Of a stretch of 6,151 nt of DNA, positions 1-5,525 are shown in pieces. Position 1 is the first letter of the stretch. Each line of letters starts with the position of its first letter. The DNA is from Pseudomonadota bacterium. Lineage in GTDB: Bacteria; Myxococcota_A; Bradymonadia; UBA4248. The stretch is taken from NCBI GenBank assembly GCA_009786045.1, contig WQTY01000062.1, positions 1 through 6,151 on the forward strand, read 5' to 3'. The translations under genes and the position numbers were made by a program. A model generated the notes under the pieces. It ran no database searches. It was not told the origin of the DNA and saw nothing but the letters and a program-made list of their open reading frames with translations.

Positions 1-116
1 CGTTGCGGGGCCGGCGATTGAGGCCCCGCTATGGGGGTAGACGCGTATCGGCATGTAGGGGCGACCGTCCCGGTCGCCCGACAGCCGATAGCGGCGCAGG
101 GGGCGTTGCCCCCTTC
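1..116. repeat. Left copy of a two-module mosaic hairpin repeat
   Basis: Two stretches here recur, reverse-complemented, in the right island. Module 1 (1-52) matches the complement of 5599-5648 at 46 of 50 aligned bases plus two one-base gaps. Module 2 (82-116) matches the complement of 5517-5551 almost perfectly, including an identical 23-base run (82-104). The DNA between the modules (53-81) does not match: here it is a hairpin with arms 59-67 and 71-79 (GGGCGACCG / CGGTCGCCC). Module 1 folds with arms 5-12 and 22-29 (GCGGGGCC / GGCCCCGC). Module 2 folds with arms 99-104 and 108-113 (GGGGGC / GCCCCC). No transposase or coding signature is present, so this is probably a dispersed non-coding repeat of unknown function. 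The window starts inside it, so its true left end is not visible. Confidence 0.8.
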
Positions 117-148
117 AAGAAAATGTCAAAAGAACAACCATTTTGCAG

Positions 149-193
149 GGGCAGGCCTGCATGTCTGCCCATTTCGCCCTCGTTGCCCGAAAT
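149..193. repeat. Pair of short hairpins in the left repeat island
   Basis: The first hairpin has arms GGGCAG (149-154) and CTGCCC (165-170), with the perfect palindrome GCAGGCCTGC at 151-160 nested in it. The second has arms ATTTCG (171-176) and CGAAAT (188-193). A loosely related sequence lies in opposite orientation at 5930-5952, which suggests a second repeat type shared by the two islands, though that similarity is weak. Confidence 0.45.
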
Positions 194-319
194 GATGCTT
201 CCGAGCGGTAGGTCTTGCAGTTTTGGGGGAATTGTCATAGAAGAGGGGCAGGTATCAGGCCCTTATGGGGCGAAGGATTTGGCGCTATGCGCCCGAGTTC
301 AGGGCAGGACATTTGCCTT

Positions 320-341
320 ACACGAAATGTCAGTTTCGTGT
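320..341. repeat. Perfect 8-bp inverted repeat (ACACGAAA)
   Basis: Arms ACACGAAA (320-327) and TTTCGTGT (334-341) are perfectly complementary around a 6-base spacer. It lies about 270 bases upstream of the HARE-HTH gene. It could be an RNA hairpin or a dimeric binding site. It has no T-tract on either side, so it is not a typical terminator. Confidence 0.5.
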
Positions 342-351
342 GCTGTCGAGT

Positions 352-424
352 GGGTCTCAGACCCCCGGCGGCGCCGCTCGAGAGTTTTCAGTATCGATTG
401 GGGAAGTGGCGAGCAGGGCTCGCC
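352..424. repeat. Two further hairpins ending the left island
   Basis: GGGTCT (352-357) and AGACCC (359-364) form a near-continuous palindrome around one base. GGCGAGC (408-414) and GCTCGCC (418-424) form a 7-bp stem with a 3-base loop. A weaker stem, GGCGC/GCGCC, lies at 281-293. With the features at 1-193 they make this leader unusually rich in short perfect hairpins. No coding region is supported between 1 and 612. Confidence 0.5.
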
Positions 425-434
425 GGAGTTGAGG

Positions 435-447
435 CGTATTCAATACG
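435..447. promoter_or_regulatory. Candidate operator palindrome CGTATTcAATACG
   Basis: Perfect 6-bp arms (435-440 and 442-447) flank one central base. The site lies 3 bases upstream of a possible -35 hexamer at 451, the position of an operator or activator site. A 13-base palindrome is short enough to occur by chance, and no regulator gene is adjacent. Confidence 0.25.
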
Positions 448-450
448 ACG

Positions 451-479
451 TTGTCAAGTGGTGCTTGCATTGAGATGAT
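451..479 (+). promoter_or_regulatory. Possible sigma-70 promoter for the HARE-HTH/NFACT pair
   Basis: TTGTCA (451-456) and GATGAT (474-479) are separated by 17 bases and match the -35/-10 consensus at 5/6 and 4/6 positions. This would give a leader of about 125 bases. A competing -35-like element, TTGACC at 499-504, has no good -10 at the right distance. The preferred sigma consensus of the host is unknown, so this is weak. Confidence 0.25.
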
Positions 480-612
480 GGCAGAACAAATAAGTGAATT
501 GACCATTCAAGAGGCTTGATCTTACCGAGTATCCAACTCGCTTTTCGACCGACCGCTGCTGTAGATGACGCTTGGGCGCCAGGCATGAGGTATGCCTTGC
601 GGAGAGTTAGTC

Positions 613-2016
613 ATGACTTTTTTTGAGGCTGCGGTTGAGATTCTTAAAACGGCGCAGCGCCCGCTGGACTACAAGACGATCACGTTGTATGCCATCAATC
701 GTCGCCTGCTCAGTCATATTGGTCACACCCCAGAGGTCGTGATGGCGACGAGTCTGATTCGTGCGACGCAGCACGAGGAGTCGTCGGTGATCATGCGCAC
801 AAGTTCGGGCTTGTTTGCGCTGCGTGCCTGGCCAGAAGAGATGCGAAGTCTTCCCGATGTGCCGCAGCCGGAGAGTATGCCCGGGGTTGAGTTTCCGAAT
901 ACCCATGTGGGTTTGCTTGAGGCCAGTAAAGCCATTCCGATTCTTGAGGAAGACGACATCCAGTTCCGCAAAGCGGTGCGCGTCAAGTTTGAAGCTGACA
1001 TGGATGTATCGAATGTGCGGCTTGAGGACGAATGGGATGCGGAAAGCCGGGAGATAAAGAAATATGATGGCCTGCGGCAGGAGCTCAACGCACGGCGTAA
1101 TGAACACTATAATCTCTGTGCTGCCATTGTGAAGATACTTCGCTCCGATCCAGCACCTGCCAGGAGCAGCGCCATTGCGGCCACGCTGTCGAAAAGATTC
1201 GGTGCGCCCATCTTCGAGCAGGCTGCCGTCCTGGCCATGCGTGCCGACAATGCCCTACGTGCTTCGCGCGGGAAACGCGCCATCTTCATGCACATACCCC
1301 CCGACTTGTGGACGCTTACCGAAAACTTCCTGGCTCGCCACATCCTCAAGCTTGAGTCCAAACTCTATGCCCTCTCCCGCCAGCTTCGGCTCTATTCCGT
1401 GCATGCCCTGTCGGTAAAGATTCGTGAGCTGGCGCCTTATGCCTGGCTCCAGCTCTCAGCGATTGTCCTGAAGCACCTCAACTATACCATCATCTCTCAG
1501 TGCTCCAAGACGGACGCAGAGTTCATCTTCCGGGCAGAAGAGGCCCGCGGTCTCACTTATCTTCCTGTGCTCATCAAAGTCATTCATTCGCCTCTGGTGG
1601 GGACAGAAGACATCATTCAGTTTCGGGAAATCATTGCTGAACTTGGCTACGATCATGGCCTCATCATGGCCAATGGCGACATCTCGCGCGACGCGCTCAA
1701 TGAATGCACGACAAAGGATTTGCCCATCTACGCCTATTCTGCCAAGCAGATTGCGCCCATCATGCTCGATAATCGCATTGGCGTCATACCCAATGAGCTG
1801 CCTGTCGTTTTCATCGACAACGGCTTTTTCCACTCACTGTCTGCCAAAGATGCCTTGCTGGAAAGCGAGGAGGATGCCTCCCCCTCACAACCCGAAGAGC
1901 CGCCGCTGCCCCATGATTTGGGTGTTCTCTTCGAAAGTGATGTCATGGATGAAGACTTTTTGTTTGATGACACGATGGATGCACTCGACAATATTGGCAT
2001 CGACGATCTTGAGTAA
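613..2016 (+). CDS. HARE-HTH protein with Mrr/restriction-endonuclease-like C-terminal domain
   Basis: This 467-residue cytoplasmic protein probably binds DNA and may act on modified DNA. Residues 1-73 read as a HARE-HTH winged helix (FFEAAVEILKTAQRPLDYKTI, ending SSGLFALRAW). HARE-HTH domains are known from restriction systems and eukaryotic chromatin proteins and are proposed to couple to DNA modification. Residues about 162-238 look like a second winged helix, ending in the HARE-like phrase DLWTLTENF. Residues about 272-390 resemble the Mrr-type endonuclease fold: a helix before LNYTII, D301, then VLIK with K322, then LGYDHGLIMANGDIS and the helix around A361. Canonical Mrr proteins carry QxK; here the Q is L320, so cleavage activity is uncertain. 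The C-terminus (about 417-467) is strongly acidic. I chose ATG 613 because GGAG (601-604) sits 8 bases ahead; an in-frame ATG at 592 has no comparable site. The NFACT gene follows after 51 bases, suggesting co-transcription. The domain calls rest on motif reading only. Confidence 0.8.
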   Translation: MTFFEAAVEILKTAQRPLDYKTITLYAINRRLLSHIGHTPEVVMATSLIRATQHEESSVIMRTSSGLFALRAWPEEMRSLPDVPQPESMPGVEFPNTHVGLLEASKAIPILEEDDIQFRKAVRVKFEADMDVSNVRLEDEWDAESREIKKYDGLRQELNARRNEHYNLCAAIVKILRSDPAPARSSAIAATLSKRFGAPIFEQAAVLAMRADNALRASRGKRAIFMHIPPDLWTLTENFLARHILKLESKLYALSRQLRLYSVHALSVKIRELAPYAWLQLSAIVLKHLNYTIISQCSKTDAEFIFRAEEARGLTYLPVLIKVIHSPLVGTEDIIQFREIIAELGYDHGLIMANGDISRDALNECTTKDLPIYAYSAKQIAPIMLDNRIGVIPNELPVVFIDNGFFHSLSAKDALLESEEDASPSQPEEPPLPHDLGVLFESDVMDEDFLFDDTMDALDNIGIDDLE

Positions 2017-2067
2017 TGACTTCCGGGCCACTCTGCGAGAGGCAGGCATACAAACTCTGGAGCCGAA

Positions 2068-3507
2068 ATGTATTATCCTGAGCTCTTGCGCATCGTAACG
2101 CGGCTTTCGGTCGATTGTGATGATGCGCGTTTGGAACATGTCCTGGATGGTCCTCATCGCCTGGAGCTTATCTTTCAGCGGAGTGCCAGCCGCTCGCGCC
2201 GCGTGGTTGTCATCGATTTTTCGCCCAGGCATCTCGATATCTATCTCAGGGCGACGCCCTCCAAAGCTCCGGCTCAGCCGCAGGCTTTTACGATGCTGCT
2301 GCGCAAATACCTGCTTGGCCTGCGTTTGAGTTCGCTTCGGCTCTCCCGCCAGGATCGCATCGTTACCTTCGAGTTCGGCTACGATCAGGTGTCCCTGTAT
2401 GCCCTCATCATTGAGCTGACAGGAGCCCGGGCGAGCGTTTTCCTCATCCAGGCCGACAGCCGTGAGATTCTTGGCTGTATCAGGGGGGATGCTGAACGCC
2501 AAACCCATGCACCATACTTTTTTCCACCCCCACCCCCTGCGCTGCCCCATTGTGATCGCTTTGACAGCATCCGCGATGAAGACTACTTCCAGGCGCTTGA
2601 GGATTTCTTTCTTCACAGGGATGCCTCCGAAGCTTTTTTGCATTTGCGTGCCTCGTTCGAGGCGCGCCTTTCGAAAGCCATCACCAGACTTCGCCGCCGG
2701 CTCGACAATCTGGCGTGCGATTTTGGCAATGCACAGCGATATGCATGCATCAGGCGAGAGGCCGATCTCCTCGCGGCTTACGGGCGTGGCGTTCCCGAAG
2801 GCGCGTCTGTGTGCGAACTGCCTGATTTCGAGGATGGAACCCCTGTCACGATTCAGCTCGATCCAAGCCTGTCCGTTCGCGCCAATATCGACAAACGCTA
2901 TGCTCAGTATAAGCGCCTCCACCGTGCGCTCCCCATCATTCAGGAGAGATATCAACAGGCTGAGGCGCTTGCCGAAGCGGCGTCTGTTTGTCGAGAGGCA
3001 CTCAACTCAGCGGCGTCTGTCCAGGAAATAGAAGTCCTTGCACCGCAAATTGAAGCGCTGACTGCCGGACTGGGGGAGAAGAAAAGCCCTGCCTCCCAGC
3101 AGGGAGCACGCCCTAAGCAAGCTCAACACGTTTCTTTCAAAACGTTTATGTCGCCCAAAGGCATTCGGATCCTCGTTGGCAAATCTGCCAAAGACAACGA
3201 TCAGCTGACCTTTCGACATGCCAAGGGGAACGATCACTGGCTGCACGTGGCTCAGGCACCGGGGTCACACGTCATCGTCCGATCCGAGCAACCCGACTCT
3301 GACACCATTCTGGATGCCGCCATGCTCGCGGTGCACTACTCAAAGTTCGCCTCGGCTGGACAGGCGGAAGTACACCTCACACAAGTAAAATTTGTGCGTC
3401 GCATGAAAGGGGCGCCTGCCGGTAAAGTCGTCATCCGGGGAGAGAAAATACTCCATGTCAGAGTCGAGCAGGCGCGCCTGAAGAGAATCCTTGCCACCGA
3501 GACATAA
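2068..3507 (+). CDS. rqcH: NFACT family ribosome quality-control protein (RqcH/Rqc2-like, short form)
   Basis: NFACT proteins bind the peptidyl-tRNA/50S complex left after ribosome splitting; bacterial RqcH adds C-terminal alanine tails that mark stalled peptides for degradation. NFACT-N is recognisable from FTMLLRKYLLGLRL (74-87) and QDRIVTFEF (95-103); D96-R97 match the Asp-Arg pair needed for tailing in RqcH and Rqc2. LDPSLSVRANIDKRYAQYKRL (264-284) is the family's LDP signature, followed by a helical, coiled-coil-like stretch to about 335. NFACT-R occupies about 357-475, with ILVGKSAKDNDQLTF (368-382) and NDHWLHVAQAPGSHVIV (388-404). At 479 residues it is shorter than the roughly 550-580 of Firmicutes homologues, and the missing part seems to lie between NFACT-N and LDP, where a helix-hairpin-helix segment is expected. 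The usual N-terminal DG motif is also absent (it begins MYYPELL). GGAG (2059-2062) sits 5 bases before ATG 2068. Family assignment is firm; alanine-tailing activity is inferred, so the gene symbol is tentative. Confidence 0.9.
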   Translation: MYYPELLRIVTRLSVDCDDARLEHVLDGPHRLELIFQRSASRSRRVVVIDFSPRHLDIYLRATPSKAPAQPQAFTMLLRKYLLGLRLSSLRLSRQDRIVTFEFGYDQVSLYALIIELTGARASVFLIQADSREILGCIRGDAERQTHAPYFFPPPPPALPHCDRFDSIRDEDYFQALEDFFLHRDASEAFLHLRASFEARLSKAITRLRRRLDNLACDFGNAQRYACIRREADLLAAYGRGVPEGASVCELPDFEDGTPVTIQLDPSLSVRANIDKRYAQYKRLHRALPIIQERYQQAEALAEAASVCREALNSAASVQEIEVLAPQIEALTAGLGEKKSPASQQGARPKQAQHVSFKTFMSPKGIRILVGKSAKDNDQLTFRHAKGNDHWLHVAQAPGSHVIVRSEQPDSDTILDAAMLAVHYSKFASAGQAEVHLTQVKFVRRMKGAPAGKVVIRGEKILHVRVEQARLKRILATET

Positions 3508-3534
3508 AAAAGCCCCCAAACGGCGTTGAGGGCT
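3506..3534 (-). terminator. Rho-independent terminator of the tube gene, possibly bidirectional
   Basis: Arms AGCCC (3511-3515) and GGGCT (3530-3534) are complementary, with a further CAA/TTG pairing inside. On the minus strand the hairpin is followed by six T residues (complement of 3506-3511), the classic intrinsic-terminator form, 22 bases past the tube stop codon. On the + strand the hairpin follows the NFACT stop but has only a short, A-rich tail, so it is a weaker terminator in that direction. Confidence 0.75.
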
Positions 3535-3555
3535 AAAACTCAGGAATCAAGCGCG

Positions 3556-4008
3556 TTACTGTCGGACTTCCTCGACCACAAGCTCTAAATTCTCAATGGC
3601 AGCACTGTTCGAATTGCTGTCGAGGCTGCTGAGGTTCCATTTGCTGGGCAGGCATCCGATAAGTTGCCACGTCCTTTGTCCGCCGCTGGTTTCGTCACCG
3701 CCGTAATCCCCAATGGTCACCGAGACGTCGCGGCGGGTAATGCTTTTTGACTCAACCTCGCGCAGCCAGTTAAGAAGGAGATTGTTGCCGCTTCCGACAA
3801 GAACACCTCGCTTGAAGGTGACACGGGCAGCTTTTTTGCGGCCCTGACGGAATTGAGGCAAGTTGGGCTTATCGCTTGAGCGATACTCGATCATCTCGAC
3901 CTCGTAATTCAACCCGTCGACGCCATTAAATCGAGCAACGTTGATACCATTAATATCAACTGTGAATGAAAAGTTTACAAGCGGATCCATCTCTATGCGT
4001 CTTGTCAT
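3556..4008 (-). CDS. Contractile injection system tail-tube protein (T4 gp19-like / eCIS tube)
   Basis: This 150-residue protein belongs to the phage-tail-tube-like family that forms the inner tube of extracellular contractile injection systems (Afp/PVC type) and related phage tails. Family features appear in order: NFSFTVDING (12-21), FNGVDGL (27-33), VEMIEYR (37-43), VTFKRGV (63-69), the tryptophan/charged helix NWLREVESKSITRRD (80-94), the strand TWQLIGCLPSKW (113-124, corresponding to the usual PSKW/PLKW turn) and the C-terminal strand AAIENLELVVEEV (136-148). Length is normal and nothing is broken. ATG 4008 is preceded at ideal distance by a very strong purine-rich ribosome binding site, so it is preferred over the in-frame ATG at residue 7. 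No sheath, baseplate, spike, LysM or AAA+ ATPase gene lies next to it, and it is convergent with the NFACT gene and divergent from an exported-protein gene. It therefore appears to be a stand-alone tube gene, whose partners, if any, must be elsewhere. Confidence 0.88.
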   Translation of the reverse strand: MTRRIEMDPLVNFSFTVDINGINVARFNGVDGLNYEVEMIEYRSSDKPNLPQFRQGRKKAARVTFKRGVLVGSGNNLLLNWLREVESKSITRRDVSVTIGDYGGDETSGGQRTWQLIGCLPSKWNLSSLDSNSNSAAIENLELVVEEVRQ

Positions 4009-4010
4009 AT

Positions 4011-4030
4011 CCTCTCCTCCTCTCCTCCTC
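4011..4030 (-). promoter_or_regulatory. Tandem GAGGAGGA Shine-Dalgarno of the tube gene
   Basis: On the minus strand the 20 bases before the start region read as two and a half copies of GAGGAGGA, giving several overlapping GGAGG cores. The core at 4020-4016 is 7 bases from the ATG, which is optimal. Such a long repeated anti-anti-SD tract predicts very high translation, as expected for a structural tube subunit made in many copies. Confidence 0.75.
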
Positions 4031-4074
4031 GTTTGAGAACGCTAAAACACAATGCAGCTTGGTAATCAGCAAGT

Positions 4075-4103
4075 TTCATACCAAACAAAAGAGCAGAAAT
4101 CAC
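4075..4103 (-). promoter_or_regulatory. Possible extended -10 promoter for the tube gene
   Basis: On the minus strand TGG-TATGAA (TATGAA is the complement of 4075-4080) fits an extended -10 element at 4/6 plus the TGn. Seventeen bases upstream is GTGATT (complement of 4098-4103), a poor -35. The leader to ATG 4008 would be about 60 bases. This is only a candidate. Confidence 0.2.
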
Positions 4104-4168
4104 GCCAGAAACGATGCTATTTGCTTGAATTTTGCTCGTCCATGCGCAATCACATACGTGCCATCTGC

Positions 4169-4245
4169 GGTCAACCTCTCCAACATGGGAACAATTGACC
4201 CCACCCTCAAGACACTATCTTTCCCATTTTCTCCCAATTGGTCAA
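4169..4245. promoter_or_regulatory. Three GGTCAA/TTGACC sites in the divergent promoter region
   Basis: GGTCAA occurs at 4169-4174 and 4240-4245, and its complement TTGACC at 4195-4200. The last pair is embedded in similar contexts (CAATTGACC at 4192, CAATTGGTC at 4235). TTGACC at 4195 can also be read as a -35 with TATCTT (4216-4221) as a -10, although the 15-base spacer is short. The arrangement fits either promoter elements for the exported-protein gene or repeated binding sites for a shared regulator of the two divergent genes. Confidence 0.3.
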
Positions 4246-4262
4246 CACGAAAAGGAGCCACC

Positions 4263-4901
4263 ATGAAGCCTTTCGTCTGTGCTGCTCTCACGGCCATCTT
4301 TTTAGGAAGCATGGCGTCATCAACCATGGCCCAAAACGTCACACTCAATGGCGTCGACATCACCGGTATCAGGGGGCAGCACTTTACGAATGTCGATATC
4401 GCCTTCGATGACAAAGGCAACCTTGCGATCAGCGCTCCTCAATACAAGGTCGCTCCGCTTCCCGCAGTCACACCTCAGGCACCGGCTGCCACACCTCAGG
4501 TTGGTCAAAGTCCATCCGAGAGCCCATCTCGCCCATCCGCCACTTTGCCCGAGACCCAATCGCCCATTTATCTCGTCGCACTCTTCAGTGCACCCGGTCT
4601 GCTGGGTTACAACATCGACGTCTATATCAACGGGCAATTCGTCAAAACATTAACCCAGGGCCAGGCGCAGCAAACCATTGATGTCACTGCCCATCTCAGA
4701 AAGGGCGCCAACCTCATTCAATATCGCCCGGTTCTGGCCGCCGATTCCGGGAAATCCTCCAGGGCAAGTGTCGAATTGCTTTTCAGCATCGTCTCTCAAA
4801 CCACGAGCAACGCCATCGAATTGACCGGCGCTTACGCTGCCACCACACTGACTGATATCAACGATCGTTCGAATTACAACGTCGAACTTATCCTGCCCTG
4901 A
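4263..4901 (+). CDS. Small exported protein of unknown function
   Basis: I do not recognise a named family. The 212-residue product begins with a typical Sec signal peptide: MK, a hydrophobic core to about residue 18, and a likely signal peptidase I site at TMA|QN (after residue 23). The mature protein has a short N-terminal segment (VDITGIRG, then FTNVDIAFDDKGNLAISAPQYKV, 41-63), a flexible Pro/Ala/Ser-rich linker (about 64-101), and a C-terminal domain rich in predicted strands (102-212). YINGQFVKTL followed by TIDVTAHLRKGANLIQYRPV (121-156) resembles the 'DVT-hydrophobic-KxGxN' pattern of small beta-sandwich/PEGA or galactose-binding-like folds; this is inference. No lipobox or membrane anchor is seen, so it is probably periplasmic or secreted. 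AAGGAG (4252-4257) sits 5 bases before ATG 4263. The frame stays open upstream to 3966, but without a start site of comparable quality and with the signal peptide buried. ybeY follows after 52 bases and may be co-transcribed. Confidence 0.82.
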   Translation: MKPFVCAALTAIFLGSMASSTMAQNVTLNGVDITGIRGQHFTNVDIAFDDKGNLAISAPQYKVAPLPAVTPQAPAATPQVGQSPSESPSRPSATLPETQSPIYLVALFSAPGLLGYNIDVYINGQFVKTLTQGQAQQTIDVTAHLRKGANLIQYRPVLAADSGKSSRASVELLFSIVSQTTSNAIELTGAYAATTLTDINDRSNYNVELILP

Positions 4902-4953
4902 ATGCCACCCACCTCTGCGTGTGCGTTTTATCCCCCCGAAGACGGAGATTGTC

Positions 4954-5472
4954 ATGCCCGATTGTGAACCCCTCGAAATCAACGATTCCCCCCGCGACCT
5001 CATGAACGAATCGGAGCTGCCTGTCCCCATGCAGGCGCTCTATCGTCGCATTGAGGCGCTCTATGCCTACATTGATGAACCTGACGCGGAGGTGTGTATC
5101 CTGCTCACGACCGACGATGCCATCCGTGAGCTGAACAAGGAATGGCGCAATCTGGACGAAACCACCGATGTCCTGTCTTTCCCCATGCGAGAAGGCGAGG
5201 CGCCGGAGATTGCCAGGCAGCTTCCCCTGGGCGATATCGCCATCAGCGTGCCAACCGCCATGCGCTATGTTGAGTCCTGCCAACACAAGGCGCGTCTCGA
5301 AGACGAAGGCCCCATGCTCGAACAATGGTCACTTCTTGATGAGCTGACCTTCCTCGTCATCCATGCGACGCTGCATCTCCTGGGCTACGATCACGCGGAA
5401 GATGACGAGGATAAAATCATGCGCGAAAAAGAAAAATCCTGGATGTGTTATCTGCTTCAACAGGAAAAATAA
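4954..5472 (+). CDS. ybeY: YbeY endoribonuclease (16S rRNA maturation)
   Basis: YbeY is a zinc-dependent single-strand endoribonuclease that takes part in 16S rRNA 3'-end processing and 70S quality control in the cytoplasm. The family signature is clear: LNKEWRNLDETTDVLSFPM (60-78), LGDIAIS (92-98), and the metal-binding HxxxHxxxxxH motif HATLHLLGYDH with H137, H141 and H147. The residue after the first histidine is Ala rather than the common Gly. About ten extra residues (roughly 108-125) lie between the GDI strand and the histidine helix. At 172 residues the length is within the family range. ATG 4954 has GGAG at 4944-4947, 6 bases upstream. The in-frame GTG at 4921 lacks a ribosome binding site and adds residues outside the conserved core. 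In many genomes ybeY sits with phoH-like and corC-like genes; here neither neighbour is present. Confidence 0.95.
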   Translation: MPDCEPLEINDSPRDLMNESELPVPMQALYRRIEALYAYIDEPDAEVCILLTTDDAIRELNKEWRNLDETTDVLSFPMREGEAPEIARQLPLGDIAISVPTAMRYVESCQHKARLEDEGPMLEQWSLLDELTFLVIHATLHLLGYDHAEDDEDKIMREKEKSWMCYLLQQEK

Positions 5473-5475
5473 GGA

Positions 5476-5525
5476 GGGGGCGAAACCCCCGTTGGCTGTG
5501 CCACCACCCCCTTTGTGAAAGGGGG
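5476..5525. repeat. Hairpins directly after ybeY
   Basis: GGGGG (5476-5480) and CCCCC (5486-5490) can form a 5-bp stem 3 bases past the ybeY stop. CCCCCTTT (5507-5514) and AAAGGGGG (5518-5525) form a perfect 8-bp stem with loop GTG. Neither is followed by a T-tract, so they are listed as repeats and not as terminators, although they could stabilise the mRNA 3' end. Confidence 0.5.

Noticed and set aside
1..116. CRISPR array in the left island
   Set aside because: The repeats are different hairpins of different length, not direct repeats with regular spacers, and no cas gene is present.
3..473. A 156-codon open frame on the + strand and overlapping shorter frames in the left island
   Set aside because: It runs through GC-rich hairpin repeats, has low-complexity Arg/Gly-rich translation, and lacks a ribosome binding site or any family motif.
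613..2016. Firm call as a type IV restriction enzyme
   Set aside because: The Mrr-like match rests on motif reading and the [QE]xK motif is altered, so only a restriction-endonuclease-like domain is claimed.
1885..2955. A long (356-codon) open frame on the minus strand
   Set aside because: It lies opposite the HARE-HTH gene end and the NFACT gene, both of which show clear family motifs; the translation of the minus frame shows none.
3966..4262. Upstream extension of the exported-protein gene in the same frame
   Set aside because: The ATG at 4263 has AAGGAG at good distance and gives a normal signal peptide; the extension overlaps the tube gene and the divergent promoter region.
5476..5490. 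GGGGG/CCCCC hairpin as the ybeY terminator
   Set aside because: No T-tract follows; the stem at 5622-5654 with its T-rich tail is a better candidate.
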